DNA of 64,000 bases from NCBI GenBank assembly GCA_014607495.2, contig CP053160.1:10354001-10418000 (forward strand), read 5' to 3'. A program made the position numbers and the translations under genes. Source of the stretch: Carposina sasakii. Taxonomy: Eukaryota > Arthropoda > Insecta > Lepidoptera > Carposinidae. Below the pieces are notes generated by a model. The model was not told the DNA's origin. It was given only the letters and a program-made list of their open reading frames with translations, and did no database searches. Below, in pieces: positions 49,801 through 57,856 of the stretch (position 1 is the first letter of the stretch; the number at the start of each line of letters is the position of its first letter).

Positions 49801-52800
49801 TAACTTTCCTATATAATATCGTCCATTTCTGGACTTATGAACTATCAATACTATTTCTTTAATTTTTCTTGTCTTGTAAGCAAACAGGCCCCCTGATTAC
49901 CTAATTTGCAATAGCAAAGCCGAAGCAAAGCGATAGCGAAAATTGTACAATACTCGTATTCGCCTTGAAAAGTTTGAAGTTCTTTTAAACTCATTTTATG
50001 TAATACGAATTTGACGAGCAATCAGCGATTTTTGTACAATTTTCGCTATCGCTTTGCTTTTGCTAGTTAGGTAATAAGGGGGAGGATATGGTAAAATTGG
50101 CAAAAGATAAAACATTCACGTAGGCGACACATGGCTACGTCATACCAATAGGTATCTTATAGATGTCAATATGTGTCAAGAATGGTGATCACAAATTATC
50201 AGTGATTCATATTCAGATATCATTGCATTACGTTCGGGGATATCAAATTATCCAAGATTTACGCTATTTGGGTTGGTGCAAGTAAGCAGGCCTAAGGAAA
50301 AGACATTAGAGATATCTCGCTTGCACGATGTAAACAATCATGCCTCAATAGACAAAACCCCCCAGCATTTCTAAATATATCTAGTTTAAAAGTAAATAAA
50401 CACTTTGTTACAAAATCTGACTGTTTTAACCACCCACGGAGAGTGACGATATGGCATCCCCCCCACGAATGTATGCCATCCGAAACCGGCGTGGGCGACT
50501 TTTTATGGTGTCCGAATTAATCTTGCAACGTTACCTTCGAGTTGGTATCCATTTTCTCTTCTCAAGTTCAAGTTAAGTTTTAAGCATCGTAATTGAAATG
50601 AATCTGCATTGAATTAAAATGAATCTACTCGGCTAACTCGACTGCAAACATGATCATTATGTCTAACGATACAGTCGAGACTTTGGGTAGACCTTTGCTG
50701 CGTTATTATTAGTAAATTTGTACTAATTTGTATTTATTTATTTATTTACTTATTTGGTATTAGGAAGACCAAGAGCTATATTAAGATATTAAAAAACCCT
50801 GCAATGTAAATCGACAATCGACATCCATCGAAAGAGATTATCACTGCAAGTTAACCAATAAACGTCATAGTTTGAGTTGTGATGTGACTTACAAAGAATG
50901 TAATTTGTCATCCACCGCATCTGTGATACCTATATGACTATGAAGTTGGCGCAGGAAAAAATACCAAAAAGCGACGCCAATTTCAATGTGTACCCTCACA
51001 TTCTTATCTATAGGTAAAAAATAGGTGAGTGCATACATATGGGATCAGCTCGCTTTTCGTGCAACAAGTAACAGGATACGCAGGAAAAAAAATCGATCAT
51101 TCCACGTCATGTCAGTGAACACGAGCCTTTATCATGTCCGGGCTAAATATATAATGCTAGCCTGATTGACATAAGTACTGTTCGCGTGATTTTTACCCGA
51201 CTACGCCAGGAGGGTTATGTTTTCGCATCTTGTATCGCATTCATTTGCAGTCTCTCAAAACTCTGTAAGTCAACTAGGTTTTAATGAAAGAGTGGCAGAT
51301 TGTAGTTCAGAAGGTTGAAACTTCAAACGTATACCTAGCTACCTAGTAGATGATGCTGCTATCGGGTTCCAGCAAGTGAAGCAGGTTATTAATCTAATGC
51401 AAATTCGAAAACTATATAAGATTTGTGTCCGAAAAGCGGCGGCAGGCTCCCTTACACCTTAACACCTCATCCCTTAACACTTAGGACTAGGCTAAGTGGT
51501 GGAAATAGCACTCCTCTGCCATACATCTTAATTGGAGTTGGGGATAATGGGTGTGACCAAAGTGACCATACAGGTTGTTTTTTTGCCGCCACCGTAAACG
51601 CGGAGGAATCTCTCTATGTATGTATGCAATATACAGGAAAAGCAAGGATATTAGTAAATAAGGGCAAAGTAATTTACCTATTGTTGCCAAACATAAACAT
51701 TCTACTCGCACCCGGTTCCGGCAATACCCCGGTATTTATAGGTGCTGGAAATCAATCGCCGCAGTTTTGACTTGGCTAATATTTCCATTATCAGGGTTCT
51801 TTATCAAAGGATTCTTATAAAACTGTTCATGATTGGATAAAAAACTGGATAAAAGACTCAGGGTTAGACAAGCGCCTTTCATTAGGTATGACCGGCCATG
51901 GGCAACGGGTTCGATCCTAGTCGTGACTTGTATCACACACACATCAATCTATTCCACTGCTGGACGTAGGCCTCCCCCAGGACACGCCACAAAACTATAT
52001 AACTATATGGAGGTTTTTGCCCATAGCCACCAAGCTGGGCAGGAGGGTTGATGACTAGAATATTCATAGTTAAATTTTTACTTACCTTTTCCCAATGGGG
52101 CTTCGAAAAGCAGTTAAAGCCGTTTGGTCAATATGAAATGAGGTTTTCTTAAAGTATTGGCACCCCTGGGAACAGGTAAGTGGTAGTAACTAAATACTCG
52201 TAGTAAAGTTTTACATGGGTATTCATGACGTTCCTCTAAACCTACGATGTGATTTAACCGTAATTCACCTCTTCGTATTTATGGTTGACACGTTACGGAA
52301 CCCTTTATGTACTAGTCCGACACGCGCTTGGCTAGTTTAATGAAGTGGTCTACAACATATTGCGTAAAATTGTTGAATAAGTTTATTTTATAAACGTTAC
52401 TAAAGACAATTGATGGAAAAATCGTTTTACTATCAATAAATTTGCATAGAGTTGTATGGATGGAAAACACACATTACTCACGAAACTATTATATGTATAG
52501 ATAGCCAACTAAGCCAATACTATAATGAATGCGAATGGGGTGTAGGTAGCTATGCGCGGCATATTCACACAGCAAAATTATTTGAACTGATTTCTATGAA
52601 ATTTGGTAGAAATGTATGATATCAGAAGAAATATATGTACCACTAGTGGACGCCCGCGACTCCGTCCGCGTGGACTACAGAAAAAAAACAAAATATCGAA
52701 ATTATCCGGGATAATAACATTTTCCCGCGATAAAAAGTAGCCTATATGTTAAGTGGGACCTGCCACAATACATTCCTGAAAACTGCTTCGAAATCGGTTC

Positions 52801-55800
52801 AGCCGTTTCTGAGATTAGCGTGCACAAACGCACAGACAAACCGACAAACAGACAAAAATTCCAAAAATCATTGTTTTGGGTACTATTGCATTGATAAAGG
52901 TCTCCTATAATATTTTTTCTTATATATCTTCCATGTACAGACAGCGATCCGTTACATTTTTATTATATGTATAGAAGATGATGTATAACGACTCTTTAGG
53001 CTGCGTTTCCACTGAGGCGGACCGGAGAGGAGCGGTGCTTACCGGTGCATGAATTGACCAATCACAGCATGACGTATGCTCTTTCTGAGACATTGAAGAG
53101 ATTTCGAGCGTAGTGATTGGTCAATTTATGCAACGCTCCTCTCCGCTCTGTCTCAGTGGAAACGCAGCCTTATGGGCTTCATTGGAATACATCAGCTGTA
53201 GCTCAGGGGCGTTCATTCAGACGAGCTAGCAAAGTGTCGCTGAACTGTTACATCTGATCCCGCTATACTAAACGTGGCTATAGGGTCTCCTTTCGTGATC
53301 GTGCAGTTCTTGCTACTCCATTTTGGGAACATACTCGTGTCTAGTAAAAAACGTGAGTGCACACCTTAGAAAATCATGAATGAACTGTACCCACAAACAA
53401 CGTACAATTAAAAACACTCGGAAGTAGAGTTTAAGAAAGTGTGACACGTGCGTAGGAACGTAAATACGTACACTACGTGCCTATGTATTTAAAAAGATTC
53501 TGTGTCGCCTAGACCGCTAGTTAGAAACAACATGAGAACCATACTTATACATATATCTCTGTATATCATCTATGTGTATGATGTACTCGTATGTACGATA
53601 AGTTAGAACGCAAAATCTTGCTGCGTACCCGCTTTTGCACGACTGTGTGAAGATCATAATAATAATCATCGGCCCCCTGATTACCTAATTTGCAAAAGCA
53701 AAGCCGAAGCAAAGCGATAGCGAAAATTGTACAATATGCGCCTTGAAATGTCAAAGTTCCTTTCAAATTCATTTTACGTAATACGAATTTGACAAGCAAT
53801 CAGCGACCATGACAAAACACGTGATTAAAGTAACTTGCCTACTAGAACAAAGTTTCTTGTGTGTGTGGAGTGTCAGGCTTTATTTTCTTTGGGCCAATCC
53901 TACATACCTACCTAATAGAAGTACAATTTAAAGTTTTAATTTAAAGTTAAACTGAAACTATTCTACCCAAGTCATGATACTTTCTAACTGCATAAACTTG
54001 AAGCAAGTATAACTATCTAGGTAGGTGACATTTTCCCATTGACAATTTTAGTAACCACATTTCATTTAGTTATTTTAATTTAGGCACTCACCAAAGGCAT
54101 CTGTTTCTGCGTAGGCGGCTGTGGTGGCGGCCCTCTAGCCCTCACTTCGCTAGGCTGTCTTTTAACCGTAGGCCTATTTGGGGGCGGGTCCTTGGGTGCT
54201 TCTCTGGGAGCCTCTCTGCCGACCGGCGGCTCCCGGTCTCTACCAGCCAGGGCTTCTGACAATGCTGCGGATAGTGAACTGATGTTGCTCGTGGGTCCCG
54301 GCCTGGTCTTCTCTGGAGACCTTTGTGGAGGCGGTTGAGGGGCTTGGGGCGCCTGGGCGGCCTGGGGTTGAGGTTGCGGCTGCGGCGGTCGGAACCGTGG
54401 TGCATCAGCCTTCACTTGGCCGACGGCGGCATTACCTGGGAAATATAATTGGTTGAGTATACTAGCAGGTCCTACAAGAATGAAACTATTAACCAAATGG
54501 TGATAGGAACTAGCCCCCATTTTACATCACACTACCCTATGGTAGCTGACTTTGCTCCGAATGGAAATGTATGAAATAATTAAGATGTAAGAAACAATAA
54601 TGATAAGATGTGGGTTAATAAAAAAAATAACAAATACAGAATTTACTTGTATATAATTCTTTGCTGGTTGGTTATACCAGTCTGCAATTAATTATTTCAG
54701 TAGGTAACTAATCTTTGGTTCTGAACTTTCTATCACTAAAAATTTGCACTGATAACTATCAGCAAAAAGAAATTAGAATGTAAGCATGGTTACTTATTTT
54801 TCCATTTACCTTAAGCAGCCCTACTATTAATGTAAATGGTACAGTTGAAATGGATGGAAAAATGAAAGTACATGGAAGATATATTGAGAATAAATATTAT
54901 AGATGATTTTGGGAATTTTTGGCTTTTTGTCTGTGCGTTTGTGCACGCCACGCTAATCTCAGAAACGGCTGAACCAATTTCGATGCAGTTTTCAGGAATA
55001 TATTGTGACATGTCCCCCTTAACATATAGGCTATTTTTCATCCTGGGAAAATGTTTTTATCCCAGATAATATCGACATTTTGTTTTTTCTATAGTCCATG
55101 CAGATGGAGTTGTGGGTGTCCACTAGTATTACATATAGTTAAATGATTTGTGTAATAAGGTATGTTTTAGCATGCTTGTGAACAGGGCCTGCCCATCCAT
55201 ACGGCGAACGGAGCAGTCGCTCCAGGCACCAAATCCTAGAGAGCCTAAATTAGGTGCTTAAAAATTAGGAGCAAACAGGAGAGGTGCCATAATTGGATCT
55301 CACTACATTCTAAAATAATGCTTGTATATTATTACATTTTTATATATTTTTTTAATATGTTTATTTAATAATGCAAAAGTAACTTATTATTTAAGTTACT
55401 TAAATATAACTAATATAAAGTACTTAGACACTGTAGCTACTCCGCGCATATTTTAGAAATTACAATTCACTTATATTTAAACATAGGCTAGGTACTTATG
55501 AACTAAGGTGGTGTAAGAAGTAGTAAATTAAATTGACCAATCAAACGATCGCAACGATAGGTACGAAGGAGATGGTTGATATTGTTATCTTGCTCGCATA
55601 TGTATGTAGCTGCCAACGCACAGTTATATATGTGCTGAGTAGCTACAACACCAAAGTTCCCTACCCAGTTTTCTGCGAATAACATAATGCTAGATTGTGA
55701 AGGGTTCATATGAATAATAAATTTATTGCAATTTACCAAAGTTACAACATTAAAACTGTTTGTTTATTAGTTTCATACTTCTAAAGAATGCAAAGTACAA

Positions 55801-56200
55801 ATTTCCTACTAGAGTTCTCTACGACTAGTGGGAAAAAAACTTGTACACATGGGACTTGCTTACCTGTTAGTTTGCCAGTAGCTCTTAATTTTGGCATACC
55901 AGCAGCAAAAAGCCCTCCAAGCCCTGGTGGGCCTGCCAAGCTTCCATTTGGCAAAGGAGATTTACTTTTCACTCCATTTCCAACACTACTTGAAACATCA
56001 GCCACTTTTCCCGGAATATAAGGTCCACTTTTATCCACAGTCACAGTCTTTTTTAACTTTGTACCCTGTCTTATAGAGCTCAGTAAGGCACCCCTATTAT
56101 CAGCACCCGGTTTGGAAGATCCTACGCCAAAAATAGGCGGTGGGCCTGGCGGGGGCGGCGGCCCAGGTGGGGGCGGCGGCCCTGGAGGCTTCGGAGCCAT
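22734..56200 (-). CDS. Vrp1: verprolin / WASP-interacting protein (WIP), 9 coding exons
   Basis: Vrp1/WIP binds G-actin and WASP and controls Arp2/3 actin polymerisation; in flies it is required for myoblast fusion (family knowledge). Exons on the minus strand, all phase-matched: 56200-55864, 54435-54092, 36207-36063, 34893-34789, 30371-30134, 29663-29569, 28987-28839, 28132-27976, 22810-22734. They total 1647 nt, 548 aa, close to human WIP (about 500 aa). The order is polyproline start, WH2 (NRGALLSSIRQGTKLKKTV), PPGLGGLFAAGMPKLR, long proline-rich region, then the WASP-binding motif LEARFRFRPRAAFPPPDPF and a short basic/proline tail. I chose ATG 56200 because the in-frame codon before it is TTG. 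The stop at 22734 is followed by a long open frame (separate entry). Confidence 0.93.
22961..23090. mobile_element. foldback MITE, 'gtcgattctgaccgccac' family
   Basis: Left arm aatccattctgactgccata, right arm tggtggtcagaatcgacca. About 130 bp, in the last intron of Vrp1. Confidence 0.65.
24711..24797. mobile_element. 80-bp hairpin MITE ('gcctctttacaagaacaacg')
   Basis: Arms agcctcttaacaagaacact and tgttcatgcaaagaggcg flank tgtgacatctcaaaaagt...atatcacgttgttc. A cleaner copy lies at 33466-33550 (gcctctttacaagaacaacg / cgttgttcttgcaaataggc). Confidence 0.75.
25301..25446. mobile_element. foldback MITE ('taagggccgaatttccaa')
   Basis: Left taagggccgaatttccaac, right ttggaaaaatcggccctaa. Secondary inverted blocks (gcctatctgaa, cctatctgacc) lie within. 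Non-coding, about 146 bp. Confidence 0.75.
27850..27958 (+). repeat. 26-bp minisatellite at the start of Vrp1 intron 8
   Basis: The word tagttcc (or cagttcc) recurs at 27850, 27875, 27901, 27927 and 27953, with ctcctcataaccc between copies. Looser copies reach back to about 27726. The array ends only about 18 bases from the donor of the WASP-binding exon. Confidence 0.8.
27976..28132 (-). CDS. Vrp1: Vrp1 exon 8: WASP-binding domain
   Basis: Encodes SYSSEEAPAPPARGSSMRAA, then ELEARFRFRPRAAFPPPDPF and RRVAKGYSSAAP. The E-x-RF-x-F-x-P...PPP-x-P-[FY] spacing matches the human WIP WASP-binding segment (ESRFYFHPISDLPPPEPY), and KGY-x-S matches the following KSYPSK. This exon secures the gene's identity. 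The polypyrimidine tract before it is a 14-nt C run on this strand. Confidence 0.93.
28672..28826 (-). repeat. SINE-like repeat, reverse copy
   Basis: Contains gacctggccaaggtcgcg, ggatgcaggctgcttccgac and cagtggacttctcatggct, which are reverse-complement blocks of the 7743-7846 family. It lies in Vrp1 intron 7. Confidence 0.65.
28839..28987 (-). CDS. Vrp1: Vrp1 exon 7: polyproline/alanine
   Basis: Acceptor ctttacag, then GTMRVGRGLRPPGVSPPPPP, Pro/Ala runs and VPPMHSRQN, donor gtgagt, ending in phase 0. The block is very GC-rich against an AT-rich intron. A reverse SINE-like fragment (28672-28826) starts a few bases beyond the donor. Confidence 0.88.
29208..29403 (+). repeat. LINE-tail-like repeat, + copy
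   Basis: Ordered blocks: gcgaaagtttgtgagtttgg, aaaacggctggagcgatttt, ttcgacattttgttttttct, ccacgcggacgaagtcgcgg. Vrp1 intron 6. Confidence 0.7.
29569..29663 (-). CDS. Vrp1: Vrp1 exon 6: proline-rich
   Basis: Acceptor atttcag, then SPPVSPGSPQAPPPPAPYNP and PVATKNPASHF, donor gtaaga. It restores the split AGA codon from exon 5, and it is proline-rich like its neighbours. Confidence 0.85.
30134..30371 (-). CDS. Vrp1: Vrp1 exon 5: Ser/Pro-rich with KPNLAPKPP
   Basis: Acceptor caattgcag. Encodes GSMSSLSSGANTPTPSSTPS, then VSHGKPNLAPKPPTAAPPPP and SPPPKKLIMNGKLAARAQSM. The HGKPNLAPKPP phrase is the type of SH3/profilin-binding stretch seen in verprolins. The donor gttggt is weaker than the others. 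Confidence 0.88.
30456..30567. mobile_element. foldback MITE, 'gtcgattctgaccgccac' family
   Basis: Left tatagtcgattctgaccgcc, right agggtcagaatcgaccat. It lies about 85 bases upstream (in the gene's sense) of the Vrp1 exon 5 acceptor, that is within intron 4. Confidence 0.75.
31172..31741. repeat. SINE-like fragment and LINE-tail-like repeat
   Basis: 31172-31260 is a reverse copy of the gcagtagacc...ggaggcc SINE-like family, followed by a (ttga)n run. 31518-31741 is a LINE-tail-like copy ending gaacggagtcgcgggtgtcc. Vrp1 intron 4. Confidence 0.6.
32890..33100 (+). repeat. dispersed repeat ('gatcagtggcaagtaggtag')
   Basis: Shares ordered blocks (gttaaatgatcagtgacaag-type, gctcatcgcct, cgagttc, ctctacgacatgcacggaagg, gagatgcagctg) with about 6200-6300, 36620-36800, 37855-38110, 41255-41480, 46370-46580, 47210-47400, 48845-49070 and 53180-53345. 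Family not named. It explains the open frame starting at 32937. Confidence 0.6.
33466..33550. mobile_element. 80-bp hairpin MITE ('gcctctttacaagaacaacg')
   Basis: Near-perfect hairpin: gcctctttacaagaacaacg against cgttgttcttgcaaataggc, flanked by tatat/atat. Vrp1 intron 4. Confidence 0.8.
33999..34261. mobile_element. foldback MITE, 'gtgtaacaaaaaggg' family, copy 2
   Basis: The best-preserved copy. Left acagggtgtaacaaaaaggg, right ccctttttgttacagcctgt, with matching inner arms (gttaagcgaaaagctatg / catagcttttcgcttaac). Confidence 0.88.
34789..34893 (-). CDS. Vrp1: Vrp1 exon 4
   Basis: Acceptor ttccctag, donor gtaagc. Encodes DTVDRTAYSPSYVNGRNFST and LHKNTKFQTVRPAHW. It starts with 2 nt completing the split codon from exon 3 and ends in phase 1, as exon 5 needs. 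Tyr/Ser-rich, no known domain. The protein-like composition and matching phase on both sides support it. Confidence 0.8.
35281..35535. mobile_element. foldback MITE, 'gtgtaacaaaaaggg' family, copy 3
   Basis: Diverged: left gcagggtgtatcaaaagagg, right cccttttattctgccctgta, inner arms ggaatcacatgtttat / atgaacatgtgatttta. Vrp1 intron 3; a partial fourth copy lies at 36241-36428, beyond exon 3. Confidence 0.75.
35851..36000. mobile_element. foldback MITE ('ctatagtgcgtttca' type)
   Basis: Ends gtccgtttcatagaatag and tacggtgaaacgcactatag. Relative of 6682-6810. Confidence 0.6.
36063..36207 (-). CDS. Vrp1: Vrp1 exon 3
   Basis: Phase 0 after exon 2, ending in phase 1 at gtgagt. Encodes SSSDSVLTTGATFDHVNNLQ and then QPNVSTLHRNKNSLQ. 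No named domain recognised. Its N-x-STLH-[RK]-N motif recurs in the next exon (NFSTLHKN). A foldback MITE (35851-36000) lies just 60 bases beyond its donor. Confidence 0.8.
36241..36428. mobile_element. foldback MITE, 'gtgtaacaaaaaggg' family, partial copy
   Basis: Keeps gtatgttaagcgaaaag-like and acatgtgatttcgagtctc blocks; the ends are eroded. It sits about 35 bases upstream of the exon 3 acceptor in Vrp1's sense, in intron 2. Confidence 0.5.
38970..39116. mobile_element. foldback MITE, 'gtgtaacaaaaaggg' family, short internal-deletion copy
   Basis: Left gtgtgtaacaaacgtaaggg, right accttttttgttacaccctg, only about 145 bp, so the hairpin's middle is lost. Confidence 0.6.
39361..39690 (-). 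pseudogene. non-LTR retrotransposon reverse-transcriptase fragment
   Basis: The minus-strand frame reads CRPISLLPIMSKLFEK, then LLRRLSNDLKDKSIIPDHQY and GFRKEHATTEQVHRVCRSIR. After a break just past FEKKEYC it continues in another frame as FLDIQQAFDRVWHKG. RPISLL, HQ(Y/F)GFR and FLDIQ(Q)AFD are the conserved fingers/palm motifs of Jockey/CR1-type reverse transcriptases. Only a short, frameshifted internal piece remains, with a run of extra lysines at an A-rich slip. Confidence 0.85.
40145..40689 (+). mobile_element. non-autonomous hAT element, internally deleted
   Basis: 545 bp bounded by terminal inverted repeats tagggttaccatatg / catatggtaaccccta-type (right end reads catatggtaaccctа as complement) and by a perfect 8-bp direct repeat cttagggg (40137-40144 and 40690-40697), the hAT target length. 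The word acaggcattt recurs near both ends. Inside, 40286-40498 keeps a transposase C-terminus. Confidence 0.9.
40286..40498 (+). pseudogene. hAT transposase C-terminal dimerisation fragment
   Basis: 70 codons including FVFSILAHNANVERMFSLIN and AQWSKERNRLTIESVKAIL. The N-x-ERMFS...W-x-K-x-RNRL spacing is the hATC dimerisation region. No catalytic residues remain, so it is a relic of an autonomous parent, and the element cannot mobilise itself. Confidence 0.85.
40740..40985 (-). mobile_element. tRNA-headed SINE
   Basis: On the minus strand it has an A-box-like ttggtctagtaggtagtg and a B-box ggttcgaatcccggtag, the promoter pair of a tRNA head. The usual lepidopteran SINE body follows (gatgaatatcgatgtttg, tgagtcatggatgttt). 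Not a functional tRNA: the acceptor stem is not formed. Confidence 0.8.
42372..43655 (+). repeat. segmental direct duplication, about 345 and 420 bp
   Basis: 42372-42715 and 43236-43655 share long near-identical runs (atatgaaagcgacatcaaaa; ggaagcacccaaatgaatct; ggtaccatcaccatag). The first copy lacks several short blocks present in the second (for example caatccattcctttc and aaacttgttct). The second copy lies inside the TIR element that starts at 42906. Confidence 0.85.
42906..44367. mobile_element. unclassified TIR element, about 1.46 kb
   Basis: Ends ggagtaggcgaacagaaagt (left) and its complement tttctgttcgcctactcc (right), flanked by tattt on both sides (42901-42905, 44368-44372), a likely 4-5-bp target duplication. 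Subterminal ggaaatgttac units repeat near the left end. A minus-strand open stretch (43827-43589) follows a good acceptor (attttcag) and reads YVDKDPLGVNFTKPCNHPPK and SFKCSQLTIADVLSNKKLFY; I do not recognise it. Confidence 0.7.
45921..46110 (+). repeat. tRNA-headed SINE-like sequence
   Basis: Has gcattgggtagagtgactgg (A-box-like) and gagttcgaattccggtag (B-box), then gaatatcaatattactttcc. More diverged than the 40740-40985 copy. Confidence 0.55.
49197..49318 (+). repeat. SINE-like 'cactgctggacgtaggcctc' repeat
   Basis: Full-looking copy: gtccactgctggacgtaggc, ctcccccagagcacgccacc, gggattttgcccatagtcac, gggttggtgaccgcagt. A close relative lies at 51950-52060. Confidence 0.75.
49889..50082. 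mobile_element. foldback MITE, 'ccccctgattac' family
   Basis: Left ccccctgattacctaatttg with gcgatagcgaaaattgtac; right gtacaattttcgctatcgc then gttaggtaataaggggg. 194 bp. Confidence 0.85.
52641..52978 (-). repeat. LINE-tail-like repeat
   Basis: Starts ctagtggacgcccgcgactc, has aaaatatcgaaattatccgg, ggttcagccgtttctgag and ends in an acagcgatccgttacatttt block. The + copy 54886-55130 lies in intron 1. Confidence 0.7.
52996..53172. mobile_element. foldback MITE ('aggctgcgtttccactgag')
   Basis: Left aggctgcgtttccactgag, right ctcagtggaaacgcagcct, flanked by TTA on each side. Inner arms gaattgaccaatcac / gtgattggtcaattt. Confidence 0.85.
53673..53806. mobile_element. foldback MITE, 'ccccctgattac' family, right arm lost
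   Basis: Follows the 49889-50082 copy base by base to gacaagcaatcagcga and then stops, so the right arm is missing. Confidence 0.75.
54092..54435 (-). CDS. Vrp1: Vrp1 exon 2: Pro/Gln-rich
   Basis: Acceptor atttcccag. Encodes GNAAVGQVKADAPRFRPPQP, then QPQ/AQAPQAP repeats, SPEKTRPGPTSNISSLSAAL, and PPPNRPTVKRQPSEVRARGP before donor gtgagt. The repeated PxxP and PPP motifs fit SH3 and profilin partners. Exons 1 and 2 are the last before the 18-kb intron. Confidence 0.9.
54886..55130 (+). repeat. LINE-tail-like repeat, + copy
   Basis: Contains tgtgcacgccacgctaatct, agaaacggctgaaccaattt, tgttttttctatagtccatg and gtgtccactag. In Vrp1 intron 1. Confidence 0.7.
55186..55315 (+). repeat. dispersed repeat ('ccatacggcgaacggagcag')
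   Basis: Second copy of 4760-4915; the two share catacggcgaacggagcag and aggagcaaacaggagagg. Confidence 0.7.
55864..56200 (-). CDS. Vrp1: Vrp1 exon 1: polyproline and WH2 actin-binding domain
   Basis: Residues 1-25 are PPPPPGP repeats typical of profilin-binding stretches. Next comes a WH2 motif, ALLSSIRQGTKLKKTVT, whose LKKTV end contacts actin. Then a Gly/Ser linker leads to GPPGLGGLFAAGMPKLRATG, which is nearly invariant in WIP family members. Donor gtaagc follows at 55863. The same layout starts human WIPF1. Confidence 0.95.
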
Positions 56201-56340
56201 ATCCAATTGTTAATATACACACTTCACTGCACAAAAGGCCATCAGATGCACTAAAGACACACTAAAGTACGGGATAGTAAACACATGAAACTGCAATCTG
56301 CTAACTACTCGTTTTCACTGGCACGTGATGATAAACGATG
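56201..56340 (-). promoter_or_regulatory. Vrp1: Vrp1 5' leader with E-box
   Basis: The sequence before ATG 56200 contains CACGTG (56322-56327), an E-box. Whether it is a proximal promoter or a 5' UTR exon spliced from a more distal start (see 60780-61050) cannot be decided here. Confidence 0.3.
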
Positions 56341-57465
56341 GATACGTAAAATGTATTCATTATAATTTACATTGAGAAATCAAGAAAGCTTTAAATTCCA
56401 CCATATCACTAAAGGAAGTACGTAGTCGAGCACTGGGTTTTGGATTGGTCTCAGTCCAGGCTGATAGCTACCAAAAGATTCTTCTGACAATGATATTTTA
56501 ACATTATTTACACGACTTGCCAGGATACAGAATGCTAGAAATATCACTAAAACCTTACAAAAATGAGCACATAAACAGTAACTTTAACTTCTATAATCTT
56601 CTGTAGGTGCCAGTAGGTACTCACAAACCTCCATGAAAATGAAAAGAATAAAAAAAGAATGAATGAACTAACGAACTGAAGAACGACGTAGAAGATCGAA
56701 AGAATCATGAATGAATGAATGTCACGGTCTGTCCCACAGAACACATTTACTCCTAGCGGAGAAGAAGGGTAATTGCGTACAAAAAGTATCAAAGGATCAA
56801 AGGCAAGCTCACTGTTGCCATCTTACCTCACCCCCGCAAAACTGACGATAAATGGAATGGAATGCAGGGATAGGTACTTAGAAATGTACAATACAATACA
56901 ATTTATAAAATTATTATTTTGTCTTATTTTACTTTTCTTGTGCGCACATGTATTTGCGTTACAATTTAGATCGTGTTTTTATAATTTGTATAGTTTAAGT
57001 TGCATGGAATTGTAATGTGTAGTGTGTGAGAAATAAATAAATAAATACATTCCGGAATTAGGCATTTTCACTCGCAGAAAACTCAAACCAGAGTTCTGGC
57101 TCTAGTTTCCTACAAGGGAAAATGCCCAATCCGAAATATGTACACACGTAACGATAGTCATTTTTACAAATAATACAAGAATTTATTGTTATGAAGAATA
57201 ATACATTTTCATTTAAAGAAATTACAGAAAAATAAATACAATCCTTCCAAAAAATCCATCCATGATTAGGGTTTCCGATTTCTCGAGGTTTTTTAGTTCT
57301 CGGGTGTCGAGACTTCTCGAGCCTGTATTCTCGGGTCTTCTCGGGTTGTCGAGAAAAAATAAAATACGTCTAAATTTTTGTTTAATTAATAAAAAGAGTC
57401 TTTAATTTAACTGTGTTTATTTTACATGAAAAAATCAACATAATTTTTAACAAAAAAAACAAGTT

Positions 57466-57760
57466 CTCAATAAAAAATCAGCTCAAAACAAAATTGCTAA
57501 CTAAAAACAATCATACTTCTTCTCCTTATCATAACTAATCTCATCTCACTAATCTGTAATAAAAAACAAAATCTCTGTTAACAATCAGCTTAAAACAAAC
57601 ATCTTAACTAAAAACAATCATACTTCTTCTTATTATAACTAATCTCACTAATCTTTAATAAAAAAACAAAATCTCTGTTAACAATCAGCTTAAAACAAAC
57701 ATCTTAACTAAAAACAATCATAATTTTTCTCATCATAACTAAAGATCACTCACTAATCTC
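57466..57760. repeat. tandem repeat, about 100-106-bp unit x3, inside the hAT element
   Basis: The phrases aaaaacaatcata and caaaatctctgttaacaat recur at regular spacing (near 57503, 57609 and 57710). Non-coding, between the transposase stop and the left end. Confidence 0.75.
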
Positions 57761-57856
57761 ACTATGTGGGTTGTATGGTATCACAATTTTTGGCAGTTTT
57801 AATGTAATTAAATAAGAGATATCTATCTACTATTAATACGAAAAATATAACTGTCT

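Larger units (their letters stand above)
36208..54091. other. Vrp1 intron 2 (about 18 kb), repeat-filled
   Basis: No host exon recognised. It contains the elements listed separately (38970-39116, 39361-39690, 40145-40689, 40740-40985, 42372-44368, 45921-46110, 49889-50082, 52641-52978, 52996-53172, 53673-53806), many fragments of the two commonest dispersed families, and AT-rich DNA. Small open frames here show no recognisable domain. Confidence 0.6.
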
